Positions 10,201 to 19,086 are shown, numbered from the stretch's first letter. The stretch is 64,000 nt of DNA from JAKAXS01 sp965279065 (GCA_965279065.1 OZ257134.1:186001-250000), one strand, 5' to 3'. Notes: generated by a model from the letters alone, not told the origin. A program made the numbers and translations.

Positions 10201-10232
10201 CAAAAATGGCTCCGGACGCAACAGCGTCCGGA
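10201..10232 (-). terminator. Intrinsic-terminator-like hairpin between infB and rbfA
   Basis: On the minus strand, TCCGGACGC-TGTT-GCGTCCGGA forms a perfect 9-bp stem (10211-10219 with 10224-10232), followed after GCCA by a run of five T. It lies in the 94-base gap between the infB stop and the rbfA start. It should reduce, but cannot abolish, read-through into rbfA-truB unless another promoter exists. Confidence 0.6.
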
Positions 10233-10283
10233 AGCGTTATTCAACGATGATAGGCGGCCGGCCCCGCAGGTCCGGCAGCGATG

Positions 10284-13022
10284 TTACAGCGTCCGCTTAA
10301 CGGTCTCGACGTTGAAGCACTCGATCGTGTCGCCGGCGCGGATGTCCTGGTAGTTGGCGAAGGCCATGCCGCATTCCTGGCCGGCGGGCACTTCCTTCAC
10401 TTCGTCCTTGAAGCGCTTCAAGGTCGACAGCGTGCCTTCGTGGATCACGACGTTGTCGCGGATCAGGCGCACCTTGGCGCCGCGCTCGACCTTGCCTTCC
10501 GACACGCGGCAGCCCGCGACCTTGCCGACCTTGGTGATGGTGAACACCTCCAGGATCTGCGCATTGCCCAGGAACACCTCGCGGATCGTCGGTGCCAGCA
10601 GGCCCGACATTGCCGCCTTCACGTCATCAACGAGATCGTAGATGATATTGTAGTAGCGGATCTCGATGCCCTGCGCGTCCGCCGCCTGCTTCGCCTGCGT
10701 GTTGGCACGCACGTTGAAGCCGACGATGATCGCCTTCGACGCATTCGCAAGGGCCACGTCCGATTCCGTGATGCCGCCCGCAGCCGAGTGCACGACGCGC
10801 GCTTCCACTTCATCCGTGCCGAGCTTCTTCAAGGCACCGTTGATGGCTTCGATGGAGCCCTGCACGTCGCCCTTGATGAGCAGCGTGAACTCCTTCTTGC
10901 CCGCGGCGTCCTTGATCTGCTGCATCATGTGCTCGAGCGTGCGGGCCGTGCCGGCCGAGCCGAGCGTCTCGCGGCGCTTGCGGATGCGGTAGTCGGTGAT
11001 CTCGCGGGCCCGCGCCTCGCTCTCCACCACGGCGATCTGGTCGCCGGCTTCCGGTGCGCCGTCGAAGCCGAGCACTTCCACCGGTACCGACGGACCTGCC
11101 GTCGGCACGTTGTTGCCCTTGTCGTCGATCAGCGCGCGCACGCGGCCCCAGGCCATGCCCGCCACGACGATGTCGCCGACGTGCAGCGTGCCGCGCTGAA
11201 CCAGCACGGTGCCCACGGGACCACGTCCACGCTCCAGTTTGGCTTCGATGACGATGCCTTCCGCCGAGCGGTCCGGATTGGCCTTCAGATCCAGGATTTC
11301 GGCCTGCAGGTGGATCGCTTCCAGCAGCTTGTCGAGGTTCGTGCGCTTCAGCGCCGAGACCGGCACTTCCAACGTCTCGCCCGAGAGGCTTTCGACGACG
11401 ATCTCGTGCTGCAGCAGTTCCGTACGCACGCGCGACGGATCCGCCTGGCCCTTGTCGATCTTGTTGATAGCAACGATGATCGGCACGCCGGCGGCCTTGG
11501 CGTGATTGATCGCCTCCACCGTCTGCGGCATCACGCCGTCGTCTGCGGCAACCACCAGCACGACGATATCCGTCACCTTTGCACCGCGCGCACGCATTGC
11601 CGTGAACGCTGCGTGGCCCGGCGTATCGATGAACGTCACCTTGTCGCCCGCCGGCGTCAGCACCTGATAGGCGCCGATATGCTGCGTAATGCCGCCCGCC
11701 TCGCCTGACACGACGTTGGTCGAGCGGATGGCGTCGAGCAGCGACGTCTTGCCGTGGTCGACGTGGCCCATGATGGTCACGACCGGGGCACGCGATTCCA
11801 GATGATCGTCGATGTCGGCCGCACCGATGAAGCCGCTTTCGACGTCGGCTTCCGACACGCGCTTTGCCGTGTGCCCGAACTCCTGCACGATCAGCTCGGC
11901 GGTATCCGCATCGATCACGTCCGTGATCTTGTGCATGTCGCCTTGCTTCATCATGAACTTGATGATGTCGACGCCGCGTTCCGTCATGCGGTTCGACAGC
12001 TCTTGAATCGTGATCGCTTCCGGAATGATGACTTCGCGCACGATCTTGTCGCGTGGCTGCTGAATGCCCATGGCCTTCAGCTTCTCGCGCTCGCGCTTGC
12101 GCTTCAGCGACGCCAGTGAACGCTCGCGCTGCTGCTGGTCGAAGGCGTTGTTGATCGTCAGTTTGCCGCGTTCGCGCGCATCAGGCGGCCGTGTGCTGAC
12201 CGGCTTGGTCGGATGAATGACCTTGCCGCCGGGACCGCGCTTGACGCGGCTCTCTTCTTCCTCAGCCTCGACAGGCACGGGGCGCGCGCGCTGCAACGGA
12301 TCGCGGCGAACGACGCCTTCCGCCGTCCGCTCCACGGGGCCCGAGGGTAACGGACGCGACGGCGCCGGAATGTTGATCTCCTGAGGACGGCCGCCGGCAC
12401 GCGGCTGAAACGCCGTGTTGAGGCTGGCCGGGCGATGCGGTGCATCCTGCTGGCGCGGGCGCGACGACCGGGCCGGTGCCTGATCTGATCGCGTGCTGGT
12501 GGATGACGGCGTCGCTGCCGGTGCAGCGGACGACTTCGCTGTAGGAGCCGGTGCTGCCTGAACGGCGGTGGGCGCCGCAGCCGCGGGCTGAGCAGGTGCT
12601 GGCGGCGTTTCCGGCGGTGGTGCCGCTGCCGCTTCGGCCGCTCGCTCGGCGTCATCCTTGGCGCGCTGCTTGTCGTCGATCTTCGCCTGCGCCAGCGCGC
12701 GCGTGCGCGCCTCGGATTCTGCCTGGCGCAATCCTGTCACGCGCGGCGGCACCTCCGCGGCTGCCGGCCGTTCGGCCGGGCGCGTGTCGGCAACAGGCGC
12801 TTTCGCGGCGGGCGCCGGCGCCGCTGCCGCGACCGGAGCCGCGGTCTCGCCGGGCGTTGTCAGCTTGCGCGTCTTACGCTTCTCCACGACGACCGACTTC
12901 GATCGCCCGTGGCTGAAGTTCTGACGCACGTGACCGGACTCGACAGTCCTCTGCAGGGACAGCGGCTTGTGCGGGGCTCCCCCGCGAAGCGTCTTGTCGG
13001 CCGGTTCCTTGGTCTCACTCAT
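10284..13022 (-). CDS. infB: Translation initiation factor IF-2
   Basis: 912 residues. There is a long low-complexity Ala/Pro-rich N-terminal region (about residues 60-300), an IF2 N-terminal helical segment, then the GTPase with G1 GHVDHGKT (about residue 417), G3 DTPGHAAF and G4 NKID (about residue 519). The C-terminal domains follow, including the fMet-tRNA-binding part. The start carries the alphaproteobacterial opening ending QNFSHGRSKSVVVEKRK. It delivers initiator tRNA to the 30S P site. It sits between ylxR (19-base gap) and rbfA. Confidence 0.98.
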   Translation of the reverse strand: MSETKEPADKTLRGGAPHKPLSLQRTVESGHVRQNFSHGRSKSVVVEKRKTRKLTTPGETAAPVAAAAPAPAAKAPVADTRPAERPAAAEVPPRVTGLRQAESEARTRALAQAKIDDKQRAKDDAERAAEAAAAPPPETPPAPAQPAAAAPTAVQAAPAPTAKSSAAPAATPSSTSTRSDQAPARSSRPRQQDAPHRPASLNTAFQPRAGGRPQEINIPAPSRPLPSGPVERTAEGVVRRDPLQRARPVPVEAEEEESRVKRGPGGKVIHPTKPVSTRPPDARERGKLTINNAFDQQQRERSLASLKRKREREKLKAMGIQQPRDKIVREVIIPEAITIQELSNRMTERGVDIIKFMMKQGDMHKITDVIDADTAELIVQEFGHTAKRVSEADVESGFIGAADIDDHLESRAPVVTIMGHVDHGKTSLLDAIRSTNVVSGEAGGITQHIGAYQVLTPAGDKVTFIDTPGHAAFTAMRARGAKVTDIVVLVVAADDGVMPQTVEAINHAKAAGVPIIVAINKIDKGQADPSRVRTELLQHEIVVESLSGETLEVPVSALKRTNLDKLLEAIHLQAEILDLKANPDRSAEGIVIEAKLERGRGPVGTVLVQRGTLHVGDIVVAGMAWGRVRALIDDKGNNVPTAGPSVPVEVLGFDGAPEAGDQIAVVESEARAREITDYRIRKRRETLGSAGTARTLEHMMQQIKDAAGKKEFTLLIKGDVQGSIEAINGALKKLGTDEVEARVVHSAAGGITESDVALANASKAIIVGFNVRANTQAKQAADAQGIEIRYYNIIYDLVDDVKAAMSGLLAPTIREVFLGNAQILEVFTITKVGKVAGCRVSEGKVERGAKVRLIRDNVVIHEGTLSTLKRFKDEVKEVPAGQECGMAFANYQDIRAGDTIECFNVETVKRTL

Positions 13023-13041
13023 GCGATATCCGTTTCAAACC

Positions 13042-13791
13042 TTATTCGATTGAGGCGGGTGTTGCGTTCATAGGGGTACAAACGGGAAGGCTCACGCCGG
13101 TCCGGTAGCGCCTGAGACGCCCGGCCTCGACCGTGAATTTTTCCGTCACTCCGCCGTATATGAGGGCAGCATGTACCACATTTGACCGCCCCATGGCCAA
13201 GCTCAATTGTTCGATCGTGAGATCATCGGTGATAGGGGCATTCCTGCCCCTATCTTCTTGAACCGCTATAAACTTTCTGTCGAGTTTGCCGCGTCCATCC
13301 TTGGCCGCCTCCGACCCATGCACAAGCAAGGCGGCGTCGCCCTTCGCGATCGTCTCCTCGACTTTGTCGAAGCCCGCGACCGCCAGCCCGGCCTTGTTGG
13401 CCAGACCTAGCGTTTCCATCGCGCGCTTAACCATCAGGAATTCAACGGCATCGGCTAGATCGGGCCGGACCTCGACTTGACGCTTGAGGCTGCGGGCGAA
13501 TGCCTTCGATTTGACCGCCGCCTCCAGGGAGGTGCGGTCGGCCGTCACCCAGACGCCACGGCCGGGCAGGCGTCGTGCCAGGTCTGGGGTGATGCTGCCG
13601 TCAGGCGCGGCAACGAAGCGGATCAGGTCCTCGACAGGCCGTTCCGCGCGCGAGACGGCGCACAGCCGGAGGTGATCCCCCGTCCGGTCGTCTTCAGTTG
13701 GCTTGCGCGCCGTTTTGGCTGCCACCCGCTGGTCCTCTCCCGCGCCATCACCGTCAACCTTCGGCGCTTGCGGACTGCTCCGCTTCGGCAC
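13042..13791 (-). CDS. ylxR: YlxR family (DUF448) RNA-binding protein with L7Ae-like domain
   Basis: 249 residues. A charged N-terminal tail is followed by a YlxR domain (about 42-115; LRLCAVSRAERPVEDLIRF, then LPGRGVWV), and a C-terminal half with the L7Ae/L30e-like pattern (NKAGLAVAGFDKVEETIAKGDAALLVH). The two-domain form is normal in alphaproteobacteria. It overlaps the end of nusA by 38 bases, so the genes are coupled. The conserved position between nusA and infB supports an RNA-related role in transcription or ribosome assembly. Confidence 0.88.
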   Translation of the reverse strand: MPKRSSPQAPKVDGDGAGEDQRVAAKTARKPTEDDRTGDHLRLCAVSRAERPVEDLIRFVAAPDGSITPDLARRLPGRGVWVTADRTSLEAAVKSKAFARSLKRQVEVRPDLADAVEFLMVKRAMETLGLANKAGLAVAGFDKVEETIAKGDAALLVHGSEAAKDGRGKLDRKFIAVQEDRGRNAPITDDLTIEQLSLAMGRSNVVHAALIYGGVTEKFTVEAGRLRRYRTGVSLPVCTPMNATPASIE

Positions 13792-15397
13792 CTTCGGTCG
13801 GCTCGGCTTCGGCGACGTTCTGCACGAGGTCTTCCGGCTTGATCCAGCCGAGCAGGATGCGGGCCGACATGATCATGTCTTCTGCTTCCTTGCGGCCGAT
13901 CTCGAAACCGTCCAGCACACCCTTGTGGCGCACCGCCTCGGCATCCTTTTCCTTCTTGCGTTCCGTCCAGCCGACAAGATCGTCGGTGGCGCAGTCCGCT
14001 AGGTCGTCCAGTGTCTTCACGCCGTTCTCGCCGAAAGCGACCAGCATCGCCGTCGTCACGCCCTCGACCTTGATCAGATCGTCGGAAACGCCGAGTTCCC
14101 GGCGCTTGGCGTCGCGTTCGGATTCGATCTTTTCCAAGTATTCGCGCGCACGCGTCTGGATCTCGTTGGCGGTGTTTTCGTCGAAGCCCTCGATGTGGGC
14201 GATTTCGCCGATCTCGACGTAGGCCACTTCCTCCACCGAGGCGAAGCCTTCCGTCACCAGCAACTGGGCGATGACTTCGTCGACGTCGAGTGCATCCATG
14301 AACGCCTGGCTGCGTTCCGCGAATTCCTTCTGGCGGCGTTCGCTCTCTTCCTGCTCGGTCAGGATGTCGATGTCCCAGCCCGTCAGGTGAGAGGCAAGCC
14401 GCACGTTCTGGCCGCGCCGCCCGATCGCCAGTGACAGCTGGCTCTCCGGCACGACGACCTCGATGCGGTTGGTGTCTTCGTCAAGCACGACCTTGGAGAC
14501 TTCGGCCGGCGCCAGCGCGTTGACGATGAAGCTCGCCGCGTCCGGGTTCCACTGGATGATGTCGACCTTCTCGCCCTGTAGCTCGTTCACCACCGCCTGC
14601 ACGCGCGCACCACGCATGCCGACGCAGGCGCCGACCGGGTCGATCGAGTTGTCGTTCGAGATCACGGCGATCTTAGCGCGTGAGCCCGGGTCGCGGGCCA
14701 CCGACTTGATCTCCACGACGCCGTCGTAGATTTCCGGCACTTCCTGGGCGAACAGCTTGCCCATGAACTCCGGCCGCGCACGCGACAGGAAAATCTGCGG
14801 ACCGCGCTGCTCGCGCCGCACGTCGTAGATGTAGGCGCGGATGCGATCGCCGTAACGCACGTTCTCGCGCGGTATCATCTCGTCGCGGCGGATGATGCCT
14901 TCCGCACGTCCCAGGTCGACGATGACGTTGCCGTATTCGGCGCGCTTCACCGTGCCGTTGGCGATCTCGCCAATGCGATCCTTGTATTCGCCGAACTGGC
15001 GCTCGCGTTCGGCCTCGCGCACCTTCTGCACGATCACCTGCTTGGCGTTCTGTGCCGCGACGCGACCGAAATCCAGGGGCGGCAGGCCTTCCGCGATCAA
15101 GTCGCCGACCTTGGCGCCAGGGTTGCGCTTGACCGCATCAGCCAGCGTGATCTGCGTCGCCTCGTTCTCGATTTCGTCGACGACGGCCTGCACCCGTGTC
15201 AGCTTCGTTTCGCCCGTCTTGGGGTCGATCTCGCAGCGGATGTCGTTCTCCGCGCCGTAGCGCGACTTGGCCGCCTTCTGGATCGCGTCTTCCATCGCCG
15301 TAATGACGATCTTGCGATCGATCGATTTTTCGCGCGCGACCGCATCTGCGATCTGCAGCAACTCGAGCCGATTGGCGCTGATACCAGCCATCGCCAT
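13754..15397 (-). CDS. nusA: Transcription termination/antitermination protein NusA
   Basis: 547 residues: N-terminal RNA-polymerase-binding domain (1-125), S1 domain (about 137-200), tandem KH domains (about 230-350, with CVGMRGARVQAV and LAIGRRGQNVRLAS), then two acidic C-terminal repeats that are typical of proteobacteria. It binds RNA polymerase and controls pausing, termination and antitermination. It begins 2 bases after the rimP stop and its end overlaps ylxR. A promoter plus intrinsic terminator in the operon leader would give NusA a route to control its own synthesis. Confidence 0.98.
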   Translation of the reverse strand: MAMAGISANRLELLQIADAVAREKSIDRKIVITAMEDAIQKAAKSRYGAENDIRCEIDPKTGETKLTRVQAVVDEIENEATQITLADAVKRNPGAKVGDLIAEGLPPLDFGRVAAQNAKQVIVQKVREAERERQFGEYKDRIGEIANGTVKRAEYGNVIVDLGRAEGIIRRDEMIPRENVRYGDRIRAYIYDVRREQRGPQIFLSRARPEFMGKLFAQEVPEIYDGVVEIKSVARDPGSRAKIAVISNDNSIDPVGACVGMRGARVQAVVNELQGEKVDIIQWNPDAASFIVNALAPAEVSKVVLDEDTNRIEVVVPESQLSLAIGRRGQNVRLASHLTGWDIDILTEQEESERRQKEFAERSQAFMDALDVDEVIAQLLVTEGFASVEEVAYVEIGEIAHIEGFDENTANEIQTRAREYLEKIESERDAKRRELGVSDDLIKVEGVTTAMLVAFGENGVKTLDDLADCATDDLVGWTERKKEKDAEAVRHKGVLDGFEIGRKEAEDMIMSARILLGWIKPEDLVQNVAEAEPTEGAEAEQSASAEG

Positions 15398-15399
15398 TG

Positions 15400-16011
15400 T
15401 CAGGCATCCTCCACGTTATATTCGCCGGGCTCGGAACCATCGCCGAGCGGGGCTTTGCCCTTAGCCTTTGCACGGGCGAGCGCCTCGCGCACCAATTCGT
15501 CCGTCAGAACCAAGTGAGCCTCGGCGACCAGTCCGACCGGAATGCCGATCACCGTCTCGCCCGCATCCTTGACTTCGATCTTGATCCTGACTTCTCCGTC
15601 TTCGAACCCGTCAAGCTCGCCGCGAAATCTCTTGCGGCCCTCGACCAGCTCGTTCAATTCGATCTTCGCTTCGTGTCCCGACCAGTCCTCGAAATCCGAG
15701 GGCCGCACCAGCGGCCGGTCGATTCCAGGCGACGAGACCTCCAGCCGGTAGGCGCCGTCAACGATGTCGTTGACGTCGAGCAGTGGCGAGATCTGGCGGG
15801 AAATACTTTCACAGTCGTCGATGTTGATCGTTCCGTCCGGCCGCTCGGCCATGATCTGCACGGTTTTGCCGTCCCGGCCGGAAACCTTCACCCGCACCAG
15901 CCGGAAACCCAAGTCTTCAAGCACAGGCTCGGCCAAAGACGCAAGCTCGCCTTCGAGCCCTGCCTCTTTGACAAATCTTTCGCTTGCTACCACGCCGTCG
16001 CTGGCCGTCAT
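15400..16011 (-). CDS. rimP: Ribosome maturation factor RimP
   Basis: 203 residues with the RimP N-terminal alpha/beta domain (LASLAEPVLEDLGFRLVRVKV and the DDCESISRQISPLLD helix, then YRLEVSSPGIDRPL) and a C-terminal SH3-like domain. It supports 30S maturation. The start at 16011 is preferred over an in-frame codon 29 residues upstream, because that extension would run through the terminator hairpin and the family starts here. It is the first gene of the nusA-infB operon, about 120 bases from the predicted transcription start. Confidence 0.95.
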   Translation of the reverse strand: MTASDGVVASERFVKEAGLEGELASLAEPVLEDLGFRLVRVKVSGRDGKTVQIMAERPDGTINIDDCESISRQISPLLDVNDIVDGAYRLEVSSPGIDRPLVRPSDFEDWSGHEAKIELNELVEGRKRFRGELDGFEDGEVRIKIEVKDAGETVIGIPVGLVAEAHLVLTDELVREALARAKAKGKAPLGDGSEPGEYNVEDA

Positions 16012-16077
16012 TCCTAACGCAGTCCGTACCGTGAAAAATTGGAAATTCGCTTTCGATCGGAAATCCCAAAACAAAAA

Positions 16078-16100
16078 GAGCGGACCAAGAAGGTCCACTC
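16078..16100 (-). terminator. Leader terminator (candidate attenuator) upstream of rimP-nusA
   Basis: On the minus strand, GAGTGGACC-TTCTT-GGTCCGCTC (9-bp stem with one G-U pair) is followed at once by TTTTTGTTTT. It lies about 67 bases before rimP and about 25 bases after the predicted transcription start of the operon promoter at 16131-16159. That makes it a possible attenuator. It may alternatively or additionally end read-through from the gene upstream (stop at 16208). Confidence 0.75.
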
Positions 16101-16130
16101 CCTAGAGTTGAGATGATCATGAGCAACTGA

Positions 16131-16159
16131 ATAATACGCGAGTGCAACTGCCCGTGCAA
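16131..16159 (-). promoter_or_regulatory. Sigma-70-type promoter of the rimP-nusA-infB operon
   Basis: On the minus strand, TTGCAC (16154-16159), a 17-base spacer and TATTAT (16131-16136), near consensus for the housekeeping sigma factor, with an AT-rich stretch just upstream. A second TTGCAC copy lies inside the spacer. Predicted transcription starts near 16124 and reaches rimP after about 110 bases, passing the terminator hairpin at 16078-16100. Confidence 0.7.
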
Positions 16160-16207
16160 GGCCGTTCTGCTTAAATTTCAAGTAAACCCTGTGAAAAAAA
16201 TCTTGTC

Positions 16208-16825
16208 TTACCCGGTCAGGCGCTGCCGCCGCGCCATGCGGATTTGGCTGGCGTGCTCGACAACACAGGCGTGCCGATCGGCCAGCGAGGCCATTGCCGC
16301 CAGATGTATAACTTGGGCCGGCAATGTAATTCCACCAGGACCCGGCAGGTCTCGTGTGGCGCAGGCTGACGATACCACGGTCGGCTTGAAACCATGTTCG
16401 GCGGCATACCGCACGGCCGAGCTCAGCGAAGAATGGCTGGTGCATCCGGCAAAGACCACGTTGACGGTGTTGCTGGCGCGTAGAACCTCTTCCAAGTTCG
16501 TGGAAACGAACGGATTGGGCGTCGACGTTGCCAGCACCAGTTCGTTTGCCGCAGGCGACAACTCGGCAATAAACCCGCCGTTCGCATGGTCCCGGTCGAA
16601 GAATTGCCCGGGCTCGCCGGCTCGGGCGACGTGAATGACTGGAGCGTTTGCTTGCCGATAGCGCTCGAGCAAGGTGCGGGCTTCATCGACGGCTGCGTCG
16701 ATGTTGCTTAAGCGGAGTGGCCCCTCGCGAAACTCCATCTGCATGCAGACCAGCACAAGGGCCGAGTCCGGCAGCGTCGCCGGCTCCCACTGCGAATCTG
16801 TCAGCGCTAGGATAGTCTTAGCCAT
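16208..16825 (-). CDS. Isochorismatase-fold (cysteine hydrolase family) protein, catalytic residues replaced
   Basis: 205 residues with the isochorismatase fold: opening strand LVLVCMQMEF, middle HVARAGEPGQFFDRD, and the conserved AGCTSHSSLSSAVRYAAEHGF helix region. In active members the first motif is normally DMQ and the last carries T-x-x-C; here the Asp position reads Cys and the nucleophile Cys position reads Ser. It therefore looks like a non-hydrolytic homologue, or one with altered chemistry. Start MAKTIL at 16825 is chosen; MLEQEF at 16846 is an alternative. It stands alone between trmB and the nusA operon promoter. Partner and substrate are unknown. Confidence 0.75.
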   Translation of the reverse strand: MAKTILALTDSQWEPATLPDSALVLVCMQMEFREGPLRLSNIDAAVDEARTLLERYRQANAPVIHVARAGEPGQFFDRDHANGGFIAELSPAANELVLATSTPNPFVSTNLEEVLRASNTVNVVFAGCTSHSSLSSAVRYAAEHGFKPTVVSSACATRDLPGPGGITLPAQVIHLAAMASLADRHACVVEHASQIRMARRQRLTG

Positions 16826-16972
16826 AGCGAACTCTTGCTCCAACATCACGTGATGATGCGGGCTTGCCGAACGCGGTACAGCTGTCGACTCCGACAGGTG
16901 GCTCAAATGCGAGAACACGAACGATCGAAGAATGGCCCATTCTTATACCAAGCCAATCGATCTTAGTACAGA

Positions 16973-17692
16973 CTAATGCGTGAATTGGGTGTTTCGCTTG
17001 AGGCTGAAGAAGTAGGGCTTGCGCCCCTCTCGGCCGGCTTTCCGCTCGTAGCGGGTTTCCGGCCAATCGTCGGGACGCAGGCGCCAGTCTGCGGGGCACT
17101 GCGCTTGCCACGCGAAGCTACCCTGATGGCGCACGGCCGATAGCATCTCGCCGGCATACGCGGCGATGTCAGTACCCAGCCGCAGTTCCCCGCCGCTCCG
17201 GATGACGCGCGCAAGCGCGGCCAGCAGGTTCGGGCCGACGAGGCGCCGTTTGGCGTGACGCTTCTTCGGCCAGGGATCGGGAAACAGCACGAACGCCCGC
17301 GCCAGGCATGCGGGCGGCAGCCAGGCGAGCAACGGGCGAACGTCGTCGGCATGGAGCCGCACGTTGCGCGCCCCGGCCGCCTCGATGCCGTGCAGGGCCT
17401 TGACGACCCCCTCTTCGAACGGTTCCGCGCCGATGATGCCGATCCCTGGATTGGCGCGCGCCTGCCATAGCAGATGCTCGGCGCCACCGAATCCGATCTC
17501 GAGCCAAAGGTCGGTGACGTCGCCGTCGAACAGCTCCGCTGCATCGGCCGGCGGCGGCACGCTGATGTCGAGAGCCACCCGAGGCAGAACGGTCTCCACC
17601 AGCGCTTCTTGCCGTGGGCTTAATTTGCGCCCGCGGCGGCGTCCGAACGAACGCACCAGCTCCCGACGCCTCTCCACATCATCTGAACTCAT
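16973..17692 (-). CDS. trmB: tRNA (guanine-N7-)-methyltransferase
   Basis: 239 residues with a Rossmann methyltransferase core: SAM-binding LWLEIGFGGAEHL (about residue 60), VRLHADDVRPLL, and the diagnostic FPDPWPKKRHAKRR (about 150-163). It methylates G46 in the tRNA variable loop. It lies downstream of metK on the same strand with a 79-base gap containing a long GC hairpin. The metK-trmB adjacency is conserved in Rhizobiales and pairs a SAM maker with a SAM user. Confidence 0.96.
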   Translation of the reverse strand: MSSDDVERRRELVRSFGRRRGRKLSPRQEALVETVLPRVALDISVPPPADAAELFDGDVTDLWLEIGFGGAEHLLWQARANPGIGIIGAEPFEEGVVKALHGIEAAGARNVRLHADDVRPLLAWLPPACLARAFVLFPDPWPKKRHAKRRLVGPNLLAALARVIRSGGELRLGTDIAAYAGEMLSAVRHQGSFAWQAQCPADWRLRPDDWPETRYERKAGREGRKPYFFSLKRNTQFTH

Positions 17693-17720
17693 GCTGCGTT
17701 CTGCCTTGGCCGTTACGGCT

Positions 17721-17747
17721 GCGGCCGCGGTTCATCACCGCGGCCGC
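17721..17747 (-). terminator. GC-rich hairpin between metK and trmB
   Basis: A perfect 10-bp stem, GCGGCCGCGG/CCGCGGCCGC, with a 7-base loop, 25 bases past the metK stop. There is no T-run, so it is more likely an mRNA stability or processing structure than a full intrinsic terminator. Confidence 0.45.
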
Positions 17748-17771
17748 ATGCATTCTAGTTCGTCGAAAAGC

Positions 17772-18971
17772 TTACGAAACGGCTTTGCGGATCGTGTCCG
17801 CCAGATCTGTCTTCTCCCAGGAGAAGCCGCCGTCGCCGTCGGGCGCACGGCCGAAGTGACCGTACGCCGAGGTCCGCGCGTAGATCGGCTTGTTGAGGTC
17901 CAGGTGCGTGCGAATGCCGCGCGGCGTCAACCGCATGCTGTCGCGCAGCGCCTTTTCCAGCTTCGCCTCATCGGCTTTGCCGGTGCCGTGCGTGTCGACG
18001 TAGATCGACAGCGGCTCGGCCACGCCGATGGCATACGCCAGCTGGATGGTGCACTTCTCGGCAAGCCCAGCCGCTACGACGTTCTTGGCCAGGTAGCGCG
18101 CCGCGTACGCGGCGGAGCGGTCGACCTTCGTCGGATCCTTGCCCGAGAAGGCGCCGCCACCGTGCGGGGCGGCACCACCGTAGGTGTCGACGATGATCTT
18201 GCGGCCGGTCAGCCCCGTGTCGCCATCGGGGCCGCCGATGACGAACTTGCCCGTCGGGTTCACGTGCCAGATGGTGTCCTTCGAGATCCAGTCTCCCGGC
18301 AGCGTCTTGCGGATGTACGGCTCGACGATGGCGCGCACGTCGTTCGAAGACAGGTCGGGATCGAGATGCTGCGTCGACAGCACGATTTGCGTCACGCCCA
18401 CGGGCTTGCCGTTCTCGTACTGCACGGTGACCTGGCTCTTGGCGTCCGGCCCGAGCTTGCCCGCCGCGCCGTCGCGGCCCTTGCGCGCCTTGGCCAGCAC
18501 TTCCAGAATCTTGTGGCTGTAGTAGATCGGCGCCGGCATCAGCTCCGGAGTCTCGGTGCACGCGTAGCCGAACATGATGCCCTGGTCGCCGGCGCCTTCA
18601 TCCTTGTTGCCGGCCATGTCGACGCCCTGGGCGATGTCGGCCGACTGCGGATGCAACAGCACCTCGATGTCGGCAGTCTCCCAATGGAAGCCGTCCTGCT
18701 CGTAGCCGATATCCTTGATGGCCATGCGCGCTACGTGGGAAATCCAGTCCTTGGTGACGTTCGCGGGCCCGCGCGTCTCGCCGGCGATCACAACGCGGTT
18801 CGTCGTGGCGAGCGTCTCGCACGCGGCCCGGATGGCCCACGGATCGATACCCGCCGCGGGCCCCTCGCGGTAGAACAGGTCGACGATCTCGTCGGAGATG
18901 CGGTCGCACACTTTATCCGGATGTCCCTCGGACACGGATTCACTGGTGAAGAGATAGGATTTGCGTGCCAC
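17772..18971 (-). CDS. metK: S-adenosylmethionine synthase
   Basis: 399 residues, full length. N-terminal YLFTSESVSEGHPDKVCDRI, the central GDQGIMFGYACTETPELMP (ATP/phosphate contacts), and GGGAFSGKDPTKVDRSAAYAAR near residue 270 are all present. It makes SAM from methionine and ATP. The 115-base leader upstream is rich in inverted repeats (see 19024-19055 and below) and may be regulatory. It is followed by trmB and preceded by an XRE regulator in the order typical for Rhizobiales. Confidence 0.98.
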   Translation of the reverse strand: MARKSYLFTSESVSEGHPDKVCDRISDEIVDLFYREGPAAGIDPWAIRAACETLATTNRVVIAGETRGPANVTKDWISHVARMAIKDIGYEQDGFHWETADIEVLLHPQSADIAQGVDMAGNKDEGAGDQGIMFGYACTETPELMPAPIYYSHKILEVLAKARKGRDGAAGKLGPDAKSQVTVQYENGKPVGVTQIVLSTQHLDPDLSSNDVRAIVEPYIRKTLPGDWISKDTIWHVNPTGKFVIGGPDGDTGLTGRKIIVDTYGGAAPHGGGAFSGKDPTKVDRSAAYAARYLAKNVVAAGLAEKCTIQLAYAIGVAEPLSIYVDTHGTGKADEAKLEKALRDSMRLTPRGIRTHLDLNKPIYARTSAYGHFGRAPDGDGGFSWEKTDLADTIRKAVS

Positions 18972-18992
18972 CGTAGTCCCCTTGGTTCCTTG

Positions 18993-19055
18993 AAAACCGG
19001 CCGGTTCTTGCAGTCTTTATCGGGCCGGTCAAGCAGATGCGCTCCTCAAGGAGCG
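18993..19055 (-). promoter_or_regulatory. Structured metK leader with mutually exclusive stems
   Basis: On the minus strand a CGCTCC-TTGA-GGAGCG hairpin (19040-19055) is followed by ACCGGCC (about 19022-19028), which can pair with the GGCCGGT just before metK. That second segment is also self-complementary (AACCGGCCGGTT, followed by TTC). Alternative pairing near a metK start is what a SAM-sensing leader could look like. I cannot match it to a known SAM riboswitch class. Confidence 0.3.
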
Positions 19056-19086
19056 TCCAAGATAACGACGATTTCGCACAACGGGT

